Origin: Lytechinus pictus
Lineage: Eukaryota; Echinodermata; Echinoidea; Temnopleuroida; Toxopneustidae
Direction of reading: 5' to 3'
DNA length: 64,000 nucleotides
Assembly (NCBI RefSeq): GCF_037042905.1
Contig: NC_087262.1
Coordinates: 10,211,501-10,275,500, forward strand
Shown: piece after piece, positions 1 to 12,900 of the stretch
Layout: each line of letters opens with the position of its first letter
How positions within the stretch are numbered: the stretch's first letter is position 1
Notes under the pieces: generated by a model
The model's database searches: none
Told to the model about the DNA's origin: nothing
What the model saw: the letters and a program-made list of their open reading frames with translations, nothing else
Translations under genes and position numbers: made by a program

Positions 1-215
1 TGATAATGTGATGATGATATAATGTTGATATGATGATGATGATTATGATGATGATCGTTATTATTTTCAACATCATTATTGTTAATATATATTATTATGA
101 TGATCATGATGATTATATTATGATGATTATGATGATGATTATTTTTATAAGATGATGAGGAGGAGGAGGATGCTCATATGATGATGATGATATGACGACG
201 ATGATGATGTAGTCC
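1..215. repeat. (GAT)n-rich simple sequence
   Basis: Imperfect GATGAT/ATGATG repeats with an AGGAGGAGG patch. Confidence 0.85.
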
Positions 216-852
216 TTGGGCAAGTCCTCACGCGCTGCTTTGTCTGCCGAACAGGGTTTTAAAATAGACTAAAGCTGTGTGCGTATAACGTATTGATCGC
301 CGGACCAAGCCGCTTGCTCATCGCACTATTGTCTATGTTTTTCAGGCCAGTTTATATCGTGTTCAGATAATTTAACAGCACGAAAGTGCCTTGGCTAAAG
401 GCTAATGATGATGATGACAATTGTTATACTATGGAAAATCATAATGATTTTCCATAGTATAATTGCATATGTAAGTAAAGAAAGTAATCAAATAAAATCA
501 CAATGAAAATAAAATATCAAATTCCTCTTGTTTCCAAACAAAAATCTAACCGTGTTATATTCACAATCATACACTCATGGTACACTGTGTCACTACATGT
601 CATATGCCATTTTCGCGAATATAAATTATCTTGTTTTGATGAAAATCATCATATTCTGTCATCTTGAAGAAACACATTTGGTTTGTATTTCCCGAGCGCC
701 CGGTTGCCATAGTAATCTAGGCTCTATCCGGTCTCTCGGTTCATAAAACCTTTTCCACATTCTGTTTTCTTCCTGTGGACTGCAATAAATCTTCAGTTTT
801 AAGAGCTGATGTGCAGTGTGTTTCTTCTCTTACTACTCTTTGAACAATCCAG
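216..852. other. Upstream of the first visible P450 exon: no gene seen
   Basis: AT-rich sequence in which I could not find the missing P450 N-terminal exon. A hairpin TATACTATGGAAAATCA / TGATTTTCCATAGTATA lies at 425-462. Confidence 0.5.
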
Positions 853-946
853 TTAAAGTGTTCACCTATGGGTTTAAAGACATCATCTTCAGCTCCTACT
901 CAGACACGTGGAGACTCCATCACAAATTTGCCAATTCGGCTCTCAG
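853..946 (+). CDS. P450 exon (helix C)
   Basis: An exon of 94 bases between a CAG acceptor (850-852) and the donor gtaatt. It enters with two bases of a split codon and leaves with AG of a split Arg. It encodes KVFTYGFKDI followed by the WR.HHKFANSAL helix C, whose Trp and Arg normally contact the heme propionates. No upstream exon could be recognised in 1-852. Confidence 0.85.
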
Positions 947-3900
947 GTAATTTTAAACTGTAATTCAATTTTCAAAATTATGTGTTTTTATTTATTTATT
1001 TATTTAATATTATCTTATGATTTTTATTTTTATTTCAATGATATTTTATTAGGGTGCTCTTTCAGCAATAGGGGCGCTATGCATAAACAAAGCAATAATT
1101 TGTCATTTCATTTGTGAAAATATAACGTATGACAATGTACACTTTATGAATATATTAAATTTCTATGTACTTACATCTTTGTTATGATGTATTGGATTAT
1201 GAAGAAAGGGAAAAAGCTCTTAAAATGTTATCCAGATTATCCTAATTCATATTGAATTGAATAACTTTCAAAACACATGTCTTTTTTCTTTTTGTAAATG
1301 TTATTGGTTATTTCAATTGCAGTTTTTTTAAACCATTTATTTATCTAAAACATTTCTTATATGGGAAAAAACATATGATACTGTACAATTCTGTGTACTT
1401 ATACTTTTGCTATATTAGGATGCATTAAATTCTGAATAAAGGCAAAAAAATACAGATTTAAAAATATGCATCAAAATACCACCATACCTGTCAGACCTCC
1501 TAACAGTTCGCCAATCAATGTATAACACTCATCACATATCCCTCTTCACATCACAGGGACATTCAAATCAATAGGTGATAGGTCATTTCCTGTGTTTGCC
1601 CCAAAATATTGGAATACATTACTTTATAAAATTAACCAGTGTCCTTCTATATATTAATGTCCTTCTATTATATCAATGTGTTCACGAAGATGCTCAAGTC
1701 TCGTTTGTTTTGATATGTTGCAAGTAGTGTTTCATTTTGTGTAGTTTTATTTTAAGCTTTAACCGATCTGTTTTGGTAATAATAGCACTTTTTAACTTTT
1801 GAAAAGGCGCTTAATAAGAAGTAATTATCATTATTATTATCTATTAAGTTGTTTAAAACACAATGGATCCGCAACTGTTTGAAAGAACTTGAACTGTTGA
1901 ATGATTTGATTCCTTTCTGCCAGTCTATCACTTCCAATTATCCCCGAGCCACTTATATCCTTTTCTCTTATAAAATGATATAAATATTAATTGTCACAGT
2001 GATAATGGTAAGAATAGATGTAGTATTACCAATAGTAGTAGTAGTAGAAGAAGAAGAAGAATATAGAAGAAGTAGAAGTAGTAGTAGTAGCAGTAGCGAT
2101 AGTAGTAGTATAGTAAAAGTAGTAGCAGCAGTAGTAGTAGAAGTACAGTAGTATAGAAGTGGTAGTAGTAGTAGTAGAAGTAGAAGTAGCAGTATAGTAG
2201 TAGTGGTACAGTAGAAATAATCATTCAGACGATAATGATTATGATCACAATCATGATATAATTATATATTGCATTATTCATAATGATACTACTAATTATA
2301 ACGATATTCAAAATAAAAAATATATATAATAGACAACGAAAAGCCATTGAAATGTCGAAATGTAAAGGGGAATCTAGAATAAAACTATAGCACGAATTCC
2401 CGAGGCGTAAAGTACGTTTTTCCGGAATGTATATTCCCCTTTGCCCCAAACAATACATAACAGTGATAATAATCATGATGGTTTGGTTATAACAATACTT
2501 GGGCTTCGTCATGATGGTCTCAGACGATCTGAAAATGAGACCTTCTGCTGGTCGACCAAGTGGATGCAAAGCTTGATCTATCTCAATGTTTGAAATAATA
2601 TACTTGACATTTGTGACTCCTTCGATTTTTTTTCTCAGACAGTACGCTTCCGGTAAGCGCCTGGAGGAACTTCTACACGGTTCCATTCTCAAGATGAAAG
2701 GTTATCTTGCCAAGATTGATGAAAAGGAACCCCTGGATCCTAAACTCGTCATAACTCTACTTCTCTATAATGTCATGTCGACAATGTGCTTCGGTAAAGA
2801 GTAAGGACCATCAGAAATTAGTTTCTAATAATCGAAATCTCTTGAAATAATAGGGATCCTAACTTGTACCGACCCTTAAATATGATGTTGACAATGTGCT
2901 CAGGGAAAGGGAAATGACCATCCGAAATGGTTTCGTGATTAGGAATTCGCGAAGTTTGGGGCGCTCCCTTGATAGGTTAATCTGCAGGCACAAACGGAGA
3001 CACTGAAACTTTGAGCAATAAGTGAGTCTTCACATATAGATTAACACATAAAAAAGATCACAAAGAGGAAGGTTCTATTGAAAAATAAAACAAGTGATCA
3101 TATGTCTGAAAAAGTATTCTGCAAAGTAAAGCATTTATAAGTAAGAAGACATTATAGAATACATATAAAGCGTTATAATCAATTGAATCAATATTAATGT
3201 TGTCATCAGTATCATCATATCAGTCTGGTCAAGGATCATTTAGGGATCCATTACTCGTAATCAGTGTCCTGTAAAACGTCGTTTCGACAACTCAACTTGC
3301 GGAAAGATTGGAGAATAACCCCCACGTCCTCAGAAAAGAGATTATTATGGCATTATTTTCCGAGTTTTCACAATGAAAACCCTTTCTATTCACAGACCCC
3401 GGATGCACAGTTTGTTTATGTACGCTACAGTTTTAATGTTGTTGTGATGTACTCTTATTTTTCAGCTTTGTGTATACTTGTTGTTAAAACCATTGGAAAC
3501 CAAATTTCTTTGTGTGCATATATTGCCAATGATAATAATATATGCAATTTGTTAGGCGCCATATCCATCTCGTATGAGATGCTCAAGGCGCATAAGTGAA
3601 GGGGGGGGGGCAAACAAAATTCCAAGTAACAGAAAATCATTGATAAATTGAGTTATGGAGGTAAGTTTGTATTAAAGAATCTTGAATCTTGACTGAATTC
3701 CGAATTGTATAAAAGCTAACGATTTAATAGAATACGGTTTGATGCTAATCCTGGAGTACCCGTGAAGTGTGTGTGCGTGTGGGTTTCGATATGTAATTCG
3801 ATTTAATGCAACCTTATGGTAAAGTGCGGCACATGTATGCGAAACCGACCTAGTCTGCAGGCACAGACCCTGATTGGAACTTTGATCAACAAGTGTGCCT

Positions 3901-6900
3901 CCACGCAAAGACTAGCACATACAAAACTTGCTGTTCCCTTCAGTACATAAGGCATGAGTAGGCTGCACATTCAGACCCTTAACTCGAGTGAAGGGTTCGC
4001 CCAGCAGACTAAAACCGACCCTCGGTGAACGGTTCATGAAAAGATTTCTCGGACGCTTTACCCACAAGTCCCGTTTTATTCGACAGTGTTTAAAGATAAA
4101 TTCCAGTTGTGGGGACGATCTCAAAATGACTTTTTACAGAATTTAATATAATAATCACCAAAGTGTCTGTTTGTATGAATAAAAATATGTGCCAAAGGAT
4201 TCTGGAAGAAATTGTGTAATTGCTGAGAAATGAGCAAAATAAGCGCGGATTCTGTCACTTCCGTCGAGTCTTTATTCCAGCAATAATAATACACTGTCCC
4301 ACGTGTGCCTATCTGTGTTGGCGATCTTCAGTGTGATCGTTTTTTAGCTTAGATATTATGATTTCACAAAGTTCAGTTTATGTAACTGTACCAGATCTAG
4401 ATCCACGATGATATAGTAATACTTAACCTTGGTTTTACAGACTTTCTCACGAAATCAGTATTTTACTGCAACTACTGTCATTTAGCTTTAAATTCAATAA
4501 TGGCAGCCAAAAGGTTGAATGTGGCGTGCTTAGGCTACATGAATTCTCAAACAGTAACAGTTCTCTGCCAATCAAAAGCAAGTAAAGTTGTTGGATCAGG
4601 GCCCCGTCTAACAAAGAGTTACGATTGATCCAATCAATCGTAACTCTATGGAACTTTATCAGTGTCATAATCTTTTTCTACAGGAAATTTGCACAATGTC
4701 CTTTGTAAACAAAGAGAAGTACAGTGAATTTTTAAGAAAACAATGAATGCATGAATATACGTAATAGCTGGAAAGTATTTTGAACAAACATGAATAATAG
4801 ATGTTGACATTGCTGGCCGTCCGTAGTTGTGATTGATCGGATCAATCACAACTCTTTGTAAGACGGGGCCCTGATAAACTTGTCAGACAACAAATGTTGA
4901 TGAAACACTCCATAGACATTTAAAAGCTACAAGTTACTTCCAAAATACACTACAGACTGTCTGAAGCCGGTTTAAATCGCTGGCGCGACTGTATCATTAA
5001 TCATCTTTACGGGGAAGTTCACACTGACTGTTTATCGTAAAAACAGCAGAAAAAATATCATTATAAAATAATTGCGAAGGTTTGAGGAAAGACTAAAAGA
5101 CTAAAAAAGTCATTAGAATTTCCACATTTTGATTTGTGACGTCATTTGCGAGTACCTTCCCCACATATCTATGGTAAAAAAAGACATCACTGAAATGTCT
5201 TTTTTTTTTCAAAAAATCAAAGATCGTTTTGATTTTACCTTCAGTATATTATCAACAGACAAGTTATTTCACACCCGCTCCTGAAAGAAAAAAAAGTTTA
5301 GTCATCATGAACCAATAAAAATGTGATTTTTTTGCGTTTTACATTACATAACATACAGGGTAGCTGCTCGTATGTGACGTCACAAAAAAAAAAAAAAAAA
5401 ATTCTAATTATTATTTTTTTTTTAGATGGATTTTTCCTCAAACCTTAACCAATTTTTTTATATCATTTTTGTTCTTGCATCTTTACAACAGACTTTCCTT
5501 CAGGGTGAATTTCCCATTTGACATACGTCCTATCGTTTGTTGTTTTCTTTTTCGACATTGCATTAGTTACGACTTCCTTGATGAGAACTTAATTGCCTGG
5601 AAAGAAAACAACGAGAGGTTGAACCAAGAGTTCGGCTTGGGCGTGGCGGCCGATTTCTTCGGCTGGGCGCAGTACCTTCCGACGCCGGGGGTGAAGATGG
5701 TCCATAGGATGCGAGATGAGCTCCATCGGTTCGTCTGGGAGGAGCTGGAGAATCACAAGAAAAGTTTTGATCCAGGTATATACTCCACTCTAAATCAGGG
5801 ATGTATTATTAGGTGAGCGGCCAGAAGCCAAAAAGTGGCTTATTTCTTGACTTTAATCCCCCCGGCTGGATCAAAGCAAAATCATACATCAAATTAAAGG
5901 AAATTTTCTGAATTTTTCGGAATTGGGGATTAAAAGTGACGTAATGTGTAGCATCACCATGGAAACCGGCCTTGATTAAGCCACGCCCAATTTAAATACT
6001 TATTGAATATTTATCGTGAATATTGATTTTTTACTCATTAATTTAAATTATCAGGTATTTTTTCTTATTTTTAAAGGATAGTTCTACTATATATTGTAAG
6101 AAGGATTACTAACTAACAACTTAGCATGAATTTTAGGAACATTTTCTCAGAAATTGTTACCTAGCAACATAACTTTCCTTAGCAACCAGTTAGCTCCTTA
6201 AGTAAACCACTTATTTTTCCATTTCAAACCTAACTTTTAACTTTTTAACTAGGTTAGATTAAACCTAATAAGTTACACCAATGAAATTCTATAAAGTATT
6301 ATTGAAAAATAATAAAAAGAACTAAAAAAAACAATTTTAACTATTTCGAACCTCAAATAAATTTTGCTAAGCTCTACTTAACACACCCCCTTCAATCGTA
6401 CAAATCGCCATATTATTGTTCATTTTGACTACATTGATACACGTACGTATAAGTCACATACTTTATACTATTTTGTGGTGAAAAAAGTGGATTGAGTTAA
6501 TAATACCTGATCAATTAACATGCAGTATCTTGTCTTCAAAAGAACAACAAATTTACCATTTCATATTACCCATGGATACCAATTCATTGCCTAGCAACGA
6601 CTATTTTCCATAGCAACGACTATGATAACGACTCTCCTCCCTGGACAAATCTGTGTAAAAATAGTTCATTATGAGCAATAATACTGACACAATTATCATT
6701 TAGATGCCTACAACCTCGTTTTCAATAATCATTCAACAAACTGACTATTTTATAGCTTCCATGGAGACAAATGTGTTGCCTAGTAACAATATTCCCTAGC
6801 AACAGCTATGTTACCACTCTTCATCTCGGTCAAATGTGCTGAGGAAGTTGTGCCTTAGAGTAAAAATATTGAGAAAATTAACATATGGTAGTTTGTTAAA

Positions 6901-9900
6901 CAGTATTCAGGAATTAACCATCATATACTGACACAATTCCATTGCCTAGCAACACTATTTACCTTAGCAACGATGTATTTTCCCCTTAAACAATCTTGAG
7001 GAAAATAATCCACTTTTAAGTGTACAGTACCATTGTAAAGGGATGGTCCGGGCTGTAAATATTTCTATCTAAATAAAAAGAGTAAAATTCACAAAGCTAA
7101 ATGCTGAAAATGTCATCAAAATCGGATAACAAATAACAAAGTTATTGAATTTTAAAGTTTATCAATATATTGTGAAAACAGTTATATGCACATCGTCATG
7201 AATATTCATTAGGTGGGCTGATGATGTCACATCCCCACTTTCCTTTTTCTTAGTTTATTACATGAAATCATAAATGTTTCCTTATTTCATACATGCGTAC
7301 ATGATGTGTCTGCAATATGATGAAATAAGTTGCGGCAATAAATAACTAATGTACTTAGTCAGTTGTCAATCCAATTGTTTCTTGGTAGAAATATTTTAAA
7401 TAAACCTAATTTCATATAATAAAATACAAAAGAACATGTGGGGATATGACATCATCAGCCCACCTAATGAATATTCATAAAGACATGCCTAGAACTATTT
7501 TACCGGAATAATGCAAATCTTTAAAATTCAATAACTTTGTTATTTGTTATCCGATTTCGATCAAATTTTCAGCATTTTGCTTTGTGAATTTTACTCTATT
7601 TATTTAGATAGAAATATCTCTAGCCTGGACCATCCCTTTAAATAATATGCCTACATGCATACTGGCAATGGCAAATTAAAGGACACCACTTAATTTCTCT
7701 CATTTCAAAAAAAAAAAAAAATTATCCTTGTTTGTATATTGCTTGTCTACAAATTCTTAACAATACGATGAGCATGGTATTTTAACTTAATCATATAAAA
7801 AGAGCAGAGCTACAAAGAGAAATGTAAATTTTGAAGATATAAAGAGATCAATATGGTTTGGAGGATTAATAGCTGGGTACATAACATATTTTTAGCTCTT
7901 GGCTGCATATTCCTCAAGTGAATATGGAATGGTTAACAAATGGATGTGTTTTGTCAAATAATACCTAGTCACTCATGCATGTCCAACTTCCAAGTTTGTG
8001 TCCGTGTGGCGGCTGTAGCCCAAAGATGCCAAAGCTGTGAGTTCGACAAGTTTCTCTTGAATACTATTAATAAGTGTCAGAAGTTTAATCACAGGGAACT
8101 TATGATGTCACTTTCAATCTGATAACTGTCAAGAAATCAGAGGGATGAAAGTATGGAAACTTGGAATTTTAGGGCTTAATACGGTGGTTGTTTACCTGAT
8201 TGCTATGAAAGCATGAATGTTTGTAAACAAACAACCAAAGGACCGACAGCTTAATGTCCTCTCCGAGACCTGGTAATGAGGATGCGCCTTACTAAAGAGC
8301 ACTAATGTACCAAGTGAGAATCAAATTCAGGTCACCAGAATCCGAAACCCCCGCTCTACCGACTGAGCTATCATTCCTGATAAGGCCAAGAAAATGACAA
8401 GAAAACCATTAAGGATAGAAAGGCTTACTAAATTGGGAGATGTTTTCTATGTCTAAGTGTCATTATGTAATATGTCATGATGTTTGCACACATCTGCTGA
8501 ATAGAGAAAACCAGGAAAGGGCATACAAGAAAAGTTCCTGAATATAGAGAGGAGGCATATCAGCTTAAGTGGTCTTTGATGTTGTCCTTCAGGTATTTTC
8601 TGCCACATCGATGGTGTCAGTGACTCCTGCTGTTAAAAACTGATGCCTTAAATACTCAGTTTAAGAAAATATGTCTGAAAGAAAAGACAAGGATTCCCCT
8701 GACCATCCATACATATGTAAGGGACATTGACAAAGCTTCGGAAAAACAGGTACACATGCCACTATTGTAGGGCTTACACTAAAGCTACTGTTCGTTCCAT
8801 GGAGTTTTAGATCAATATAAATCTTTAAAGACATCCATGGTATAAGAAATATGTCTAAGAATATATCTAAAACTGATGTAATTGGGATGATACCCATATA
8901 GTATTGGTAAAACATACTAATCTGTATTTGTAATGATGATTAGTTCAAATAATAAGGCTGGAACATCTAAATTACAGCCATAATTTTGTATCACTACTTT
9001 AATGGAGTGGGAAAACATTGAACTGTGCAATAATCTCTAAATAATTACTCCTTTGTGTGCCAAAGTGATGATCTGGCAAGTCTAACTCCTTACTGTGCTA
9101 TAAATCATCTCTGAGCCAATCCAGAAAGACCCCAACTTAGTGTATTCCACCCTAAAAACAGAGAGCAGATAAAAAGCTGAGGATCAGATTGTAACAAGTC
9201 AACCTTGGCATCATTCTAGACCATTCTTTTTCATAAAAAGAACATGCTTCCAAAACAAATGCAAAATTTGGAGCAAGGAATATCATTCTGAAGAAGCTGG
9301 GAACAGATGGGGAATTGAGAGATGCCAAATCTATCTGTACCACAGCTCTTGCTCTATGCTTCTCCACTGCTGAGTACGCAGCCCTTGGTGACAAGTCTTA
9401 AATGGAGCTTGCAGAGCCATCACTGGCTGTTTGCGACCAATAGAAGTGAGTCATCTTTACCTTCTATGTATTATTGCCCCATCGTACATCAGAAGAGAAG
9501 TCATCAGCACAGAAGATAGAAAAAACAATCAAGAGGGTAGTATTCCACTCGTCAACCATGAACCTGCCAAGAGACTCAAATCTAGACACAGTTTTCTCCG
9601 CTCAACAGAATCCCTTGACGTGCATGATGACTCTGCACGGATGAAAGCGTCACCCTCTGGTCTAACAATCTCCAATCTGTGATGCACAATCTCACCTATG
9701 GACTTAGTACATCACTCTCCAGGTCCAGGTGAAGAATGGCCTACCTGATCTTTTCTAAATCGCATATGGGGCTACAATAGGGATGGAGAAACTACCTGCA
9801 ACTGTAAGGATAATCATAGGATAAAACATTTTTGTGTCTGCTCCCTCCTACCAGAGCTATGAACTGCCACTGCCTTTGCCACTGCACTAGAATCTTTTCA

Positions 9901-12900
9901 CAGGAAAGCTATATGTAGAACTTGTACCATTAACAGGACATGACATCTTTAATGAACTAAGAAGTGTGTCATTAATTATCTGACTGGTAGAAGACACCTA
10001 TTTATGGTAATCTGACATTTGGAAGGGGGAGGGGGCAGGGACTTGATTGGATCCTGATGGGGTTGTCGGTTAATTAGGCTAAAACTTTGCTGAAAACGGT
10101 GCCTATATTCTGATTGTTAGTGTTTTAAGGTGAAATTACAATTTGACAGTGAAAGAGCAAAGATATTCGATGCTAACAATCTTACCTTATATCTACACAC
10201 CCCCATAAAAAAATCACGTTTTGGAGACCTAGACTCCTGCACACCTAGTATAGGCTCCCATTTGGTTATAGTATACTGCATGATTTTAAACGGCAATATT
10301 TGCTCTGTGCCCATATTCTCGGGTCACTACACAAGTCTTGTGTAGTAGAGGGTTCAAGCAAGATCTGGCTTTTGGGTTGAACGACTCCAGATCTTTGGCA
10401 GCGCACGGCTCTGTTAGGAGGGTGGGGGGAGGGGGCAGACCAAAAGGTGATGCACTGTCTTATCCTCTCCTCAGTCGTAGATAGTGTCTGCATCCCTGCT
10501 CAGTGTACCCCGAACTGCATATTAAGGACTTTGCACCTTCCTGTTCCAGACCATAGGCGATTGAGACATAGCCAGGATGGCCATTCGTCACTTGTACCTG
10601 GGGGCCAGATTCGCTAGGTCACATGGAATGCTTTTGCGTCACAGACTAGAGGTGGTTTGACAATAGGGGGATCCTTTGGCTGTGTGCATAGCCATTAAGG
10701 GATTCAGTCAAGTGAAGGAAACTGTCTTGATTCGAGTCTCTTTTTGGCAGGTTCAGAGTTAAAGAGTGGAAGAAGGAGGAATTTTTTTGCTTGTTTTTTC
10801 CACCTGTGCTGATACCTCTATGTGTGGGGGACTGTGTCACACAATATGTAAAGATCGTTTACTCTTTTTGGTAGCAGACTGTCGGACATTGCTCTGCAAG
10901 CATCATTCAGGACTGGGTTAAACTTGTAAAATACAGCAGAGCTGTTGAACGGATGGTTTGGCATCAGCTCCCCATATCGTGCTAGCAAGCCTCTTTTTGA
11001 TGTTGTTCCTTTCTCCAGCTTTTGCCTTTGTCTTGGCAACATATTCTTTGTATGCAAGAGTGACGTCAAGGAAGGCAAGCTTGATGGTGTGATTCACGCC
11101 AGAGGATCACTGAATGTTTTTTCCAACTCTTCAAATGACTGCTTCTGTGAGGCAATGTACAGTTCATAAGCATTGGTAGATCTTGGTGTTTGGGTGAATT
11201 AGTTGGTAGTTTGTGTATTTGGGCAAGGACACTTCTTTGTGGGGGACCATTTTTCTGCCTCCACCATTTGCTGCTGGAACCACTGAGATTCACAAACAAC
11301 CGGTTTGAGGGAATGTTCTGAATTAGCCTTGTCAACTTGACGTCCTTTGTCATCACACTGACTTTCCTCGTAAGTAGGCCTACTGTTATATAAGCTGCAG
11401 AGAAGTCAACAATGGCTGCTCTAGTTTCCAGACCTTCCTCAAACCATCTGATGTACTGAGTCAGATTCAGTAAAGGACTTTCCTGGCCTGAATCTTGCAT
11501 ACTTGAATGAGGAACTCAGTCACAAAGGGAGCAATGCGTTTAATCAGGAGCCTTTCAAAGGGCTTGTATGTGTGACAGAGTAGAGAGATTGTTCTGTAAC
11601 TCCTTGGGCTGATTGGGTCTTTACCTGGCTCTAGTTAGGCAACTACCCTCAATTTCCTCTTGCCGTTGTTTTATTTTTTCATGCAAACATTGGTTTAACA
11701 TGTCAGCAGCCATGGGGCTGCAACAGGTTCAAGAAGTGTGATCTGCTCACAGAGGACATTTAATCCAGGTGCCTTGGTGCTCTTCATTATTTTCTTTGAT
11801 AGCATAGCACGAGCAGACAAGACGTTCATGCTGAATGGTCTTGTGGTTTCAAATGACTCTTAGTTGGGAGGCTGTCTCTGCACTTTTAGGGAGGTTGGCC
11901 CTTCGCGGGCAATAAATAGGGATACCTTGTACACCAGAAGATAGTTGGCCATTTGGTCGGTGGTCACTAGGGGTATAGTTTGAGACTCGCATAGTCGTTT
12001 TCAAGGATCCGAATTATTTTCTCCGGCTTTTCTGCTGTATATCCATTGATTTATTTAATTACTGTCACTTTCTTTTTTTACTATCCATAATGACAATTGT
12101 CAATTTTCCCCCACATTCAAGTGTATCGGCACCAAAGGGGTAATTCTCAAAGCTCCTTTAATTATTGTACAGCAGCTTCGTCATCCGTCAAGCCCGGAGA
12201 ATAGTTTGAATGGCATCCTCGTGGAATATTTTACTGTGATGATTCCTTCAACAGCTTTCCAAATGTGTCTTAATGTCGTAGGGAGTGCTGGAAGATTCTG
12301 TGGATAGGTATTCGGATCTATGACAAACTGCTTCCAGATTGCTTTCTTCAAGGTGAAACGTCTGTGAAAAGGAACTGTGCGTGGAGTGATGGCTGCATTC
12401 ACCTTCAGCCCAATCGGTCGATATTGAGTGTGCGGGAGAGGGTCAAGCACAACTTTCTCAAATTTTGTCGGGTGATGCAATCTAATTTGCATGTGACCAG
12501 TTCTCCACAAGTTCTCCATCTCGTTGGTTTCTCCCGGGGTTTCTCCATACCCCCAGGTAATGCTGTGACTGTTGAAATCCCCAATAATTACATTTCCTAG
12601 ATCGGAGGTGGCTTCTCGAGTAAGGGAGAAAGATTGGTTAGCAGGTTTATAGAAAGAACTTAAAGAAATACTCATAAGTTCAATGGTTAGGACTTTGCCC
12701 TTTAGCTTGATGAGACAGTATAATAGGGCTTCCTCTGAATTAATTATACTTGAACAGATATTCGACGTGCTAATTAACTGCTGGAATCAGGAATGCCCAT
12801 GTAGAATGTCCAGGGACTAACCGGTTCTAGTGAGCAACAGGCTCAGATTAGAGCAATTTTTGTTGTCTACTTGATACAATTACGACATACTGAGGATCTA

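Noticed and set aside
528..746. Missing N-terminal exon of the P450
   Set aside because: The frame lacks a membrane anchor and Pro-rich hinge and has no suitable donor of the right phase.
10945..11169. Plus-strand open frame of 74 codons
   Set aside because: Complement of the minus-strand reverse-transcriptase remnant.
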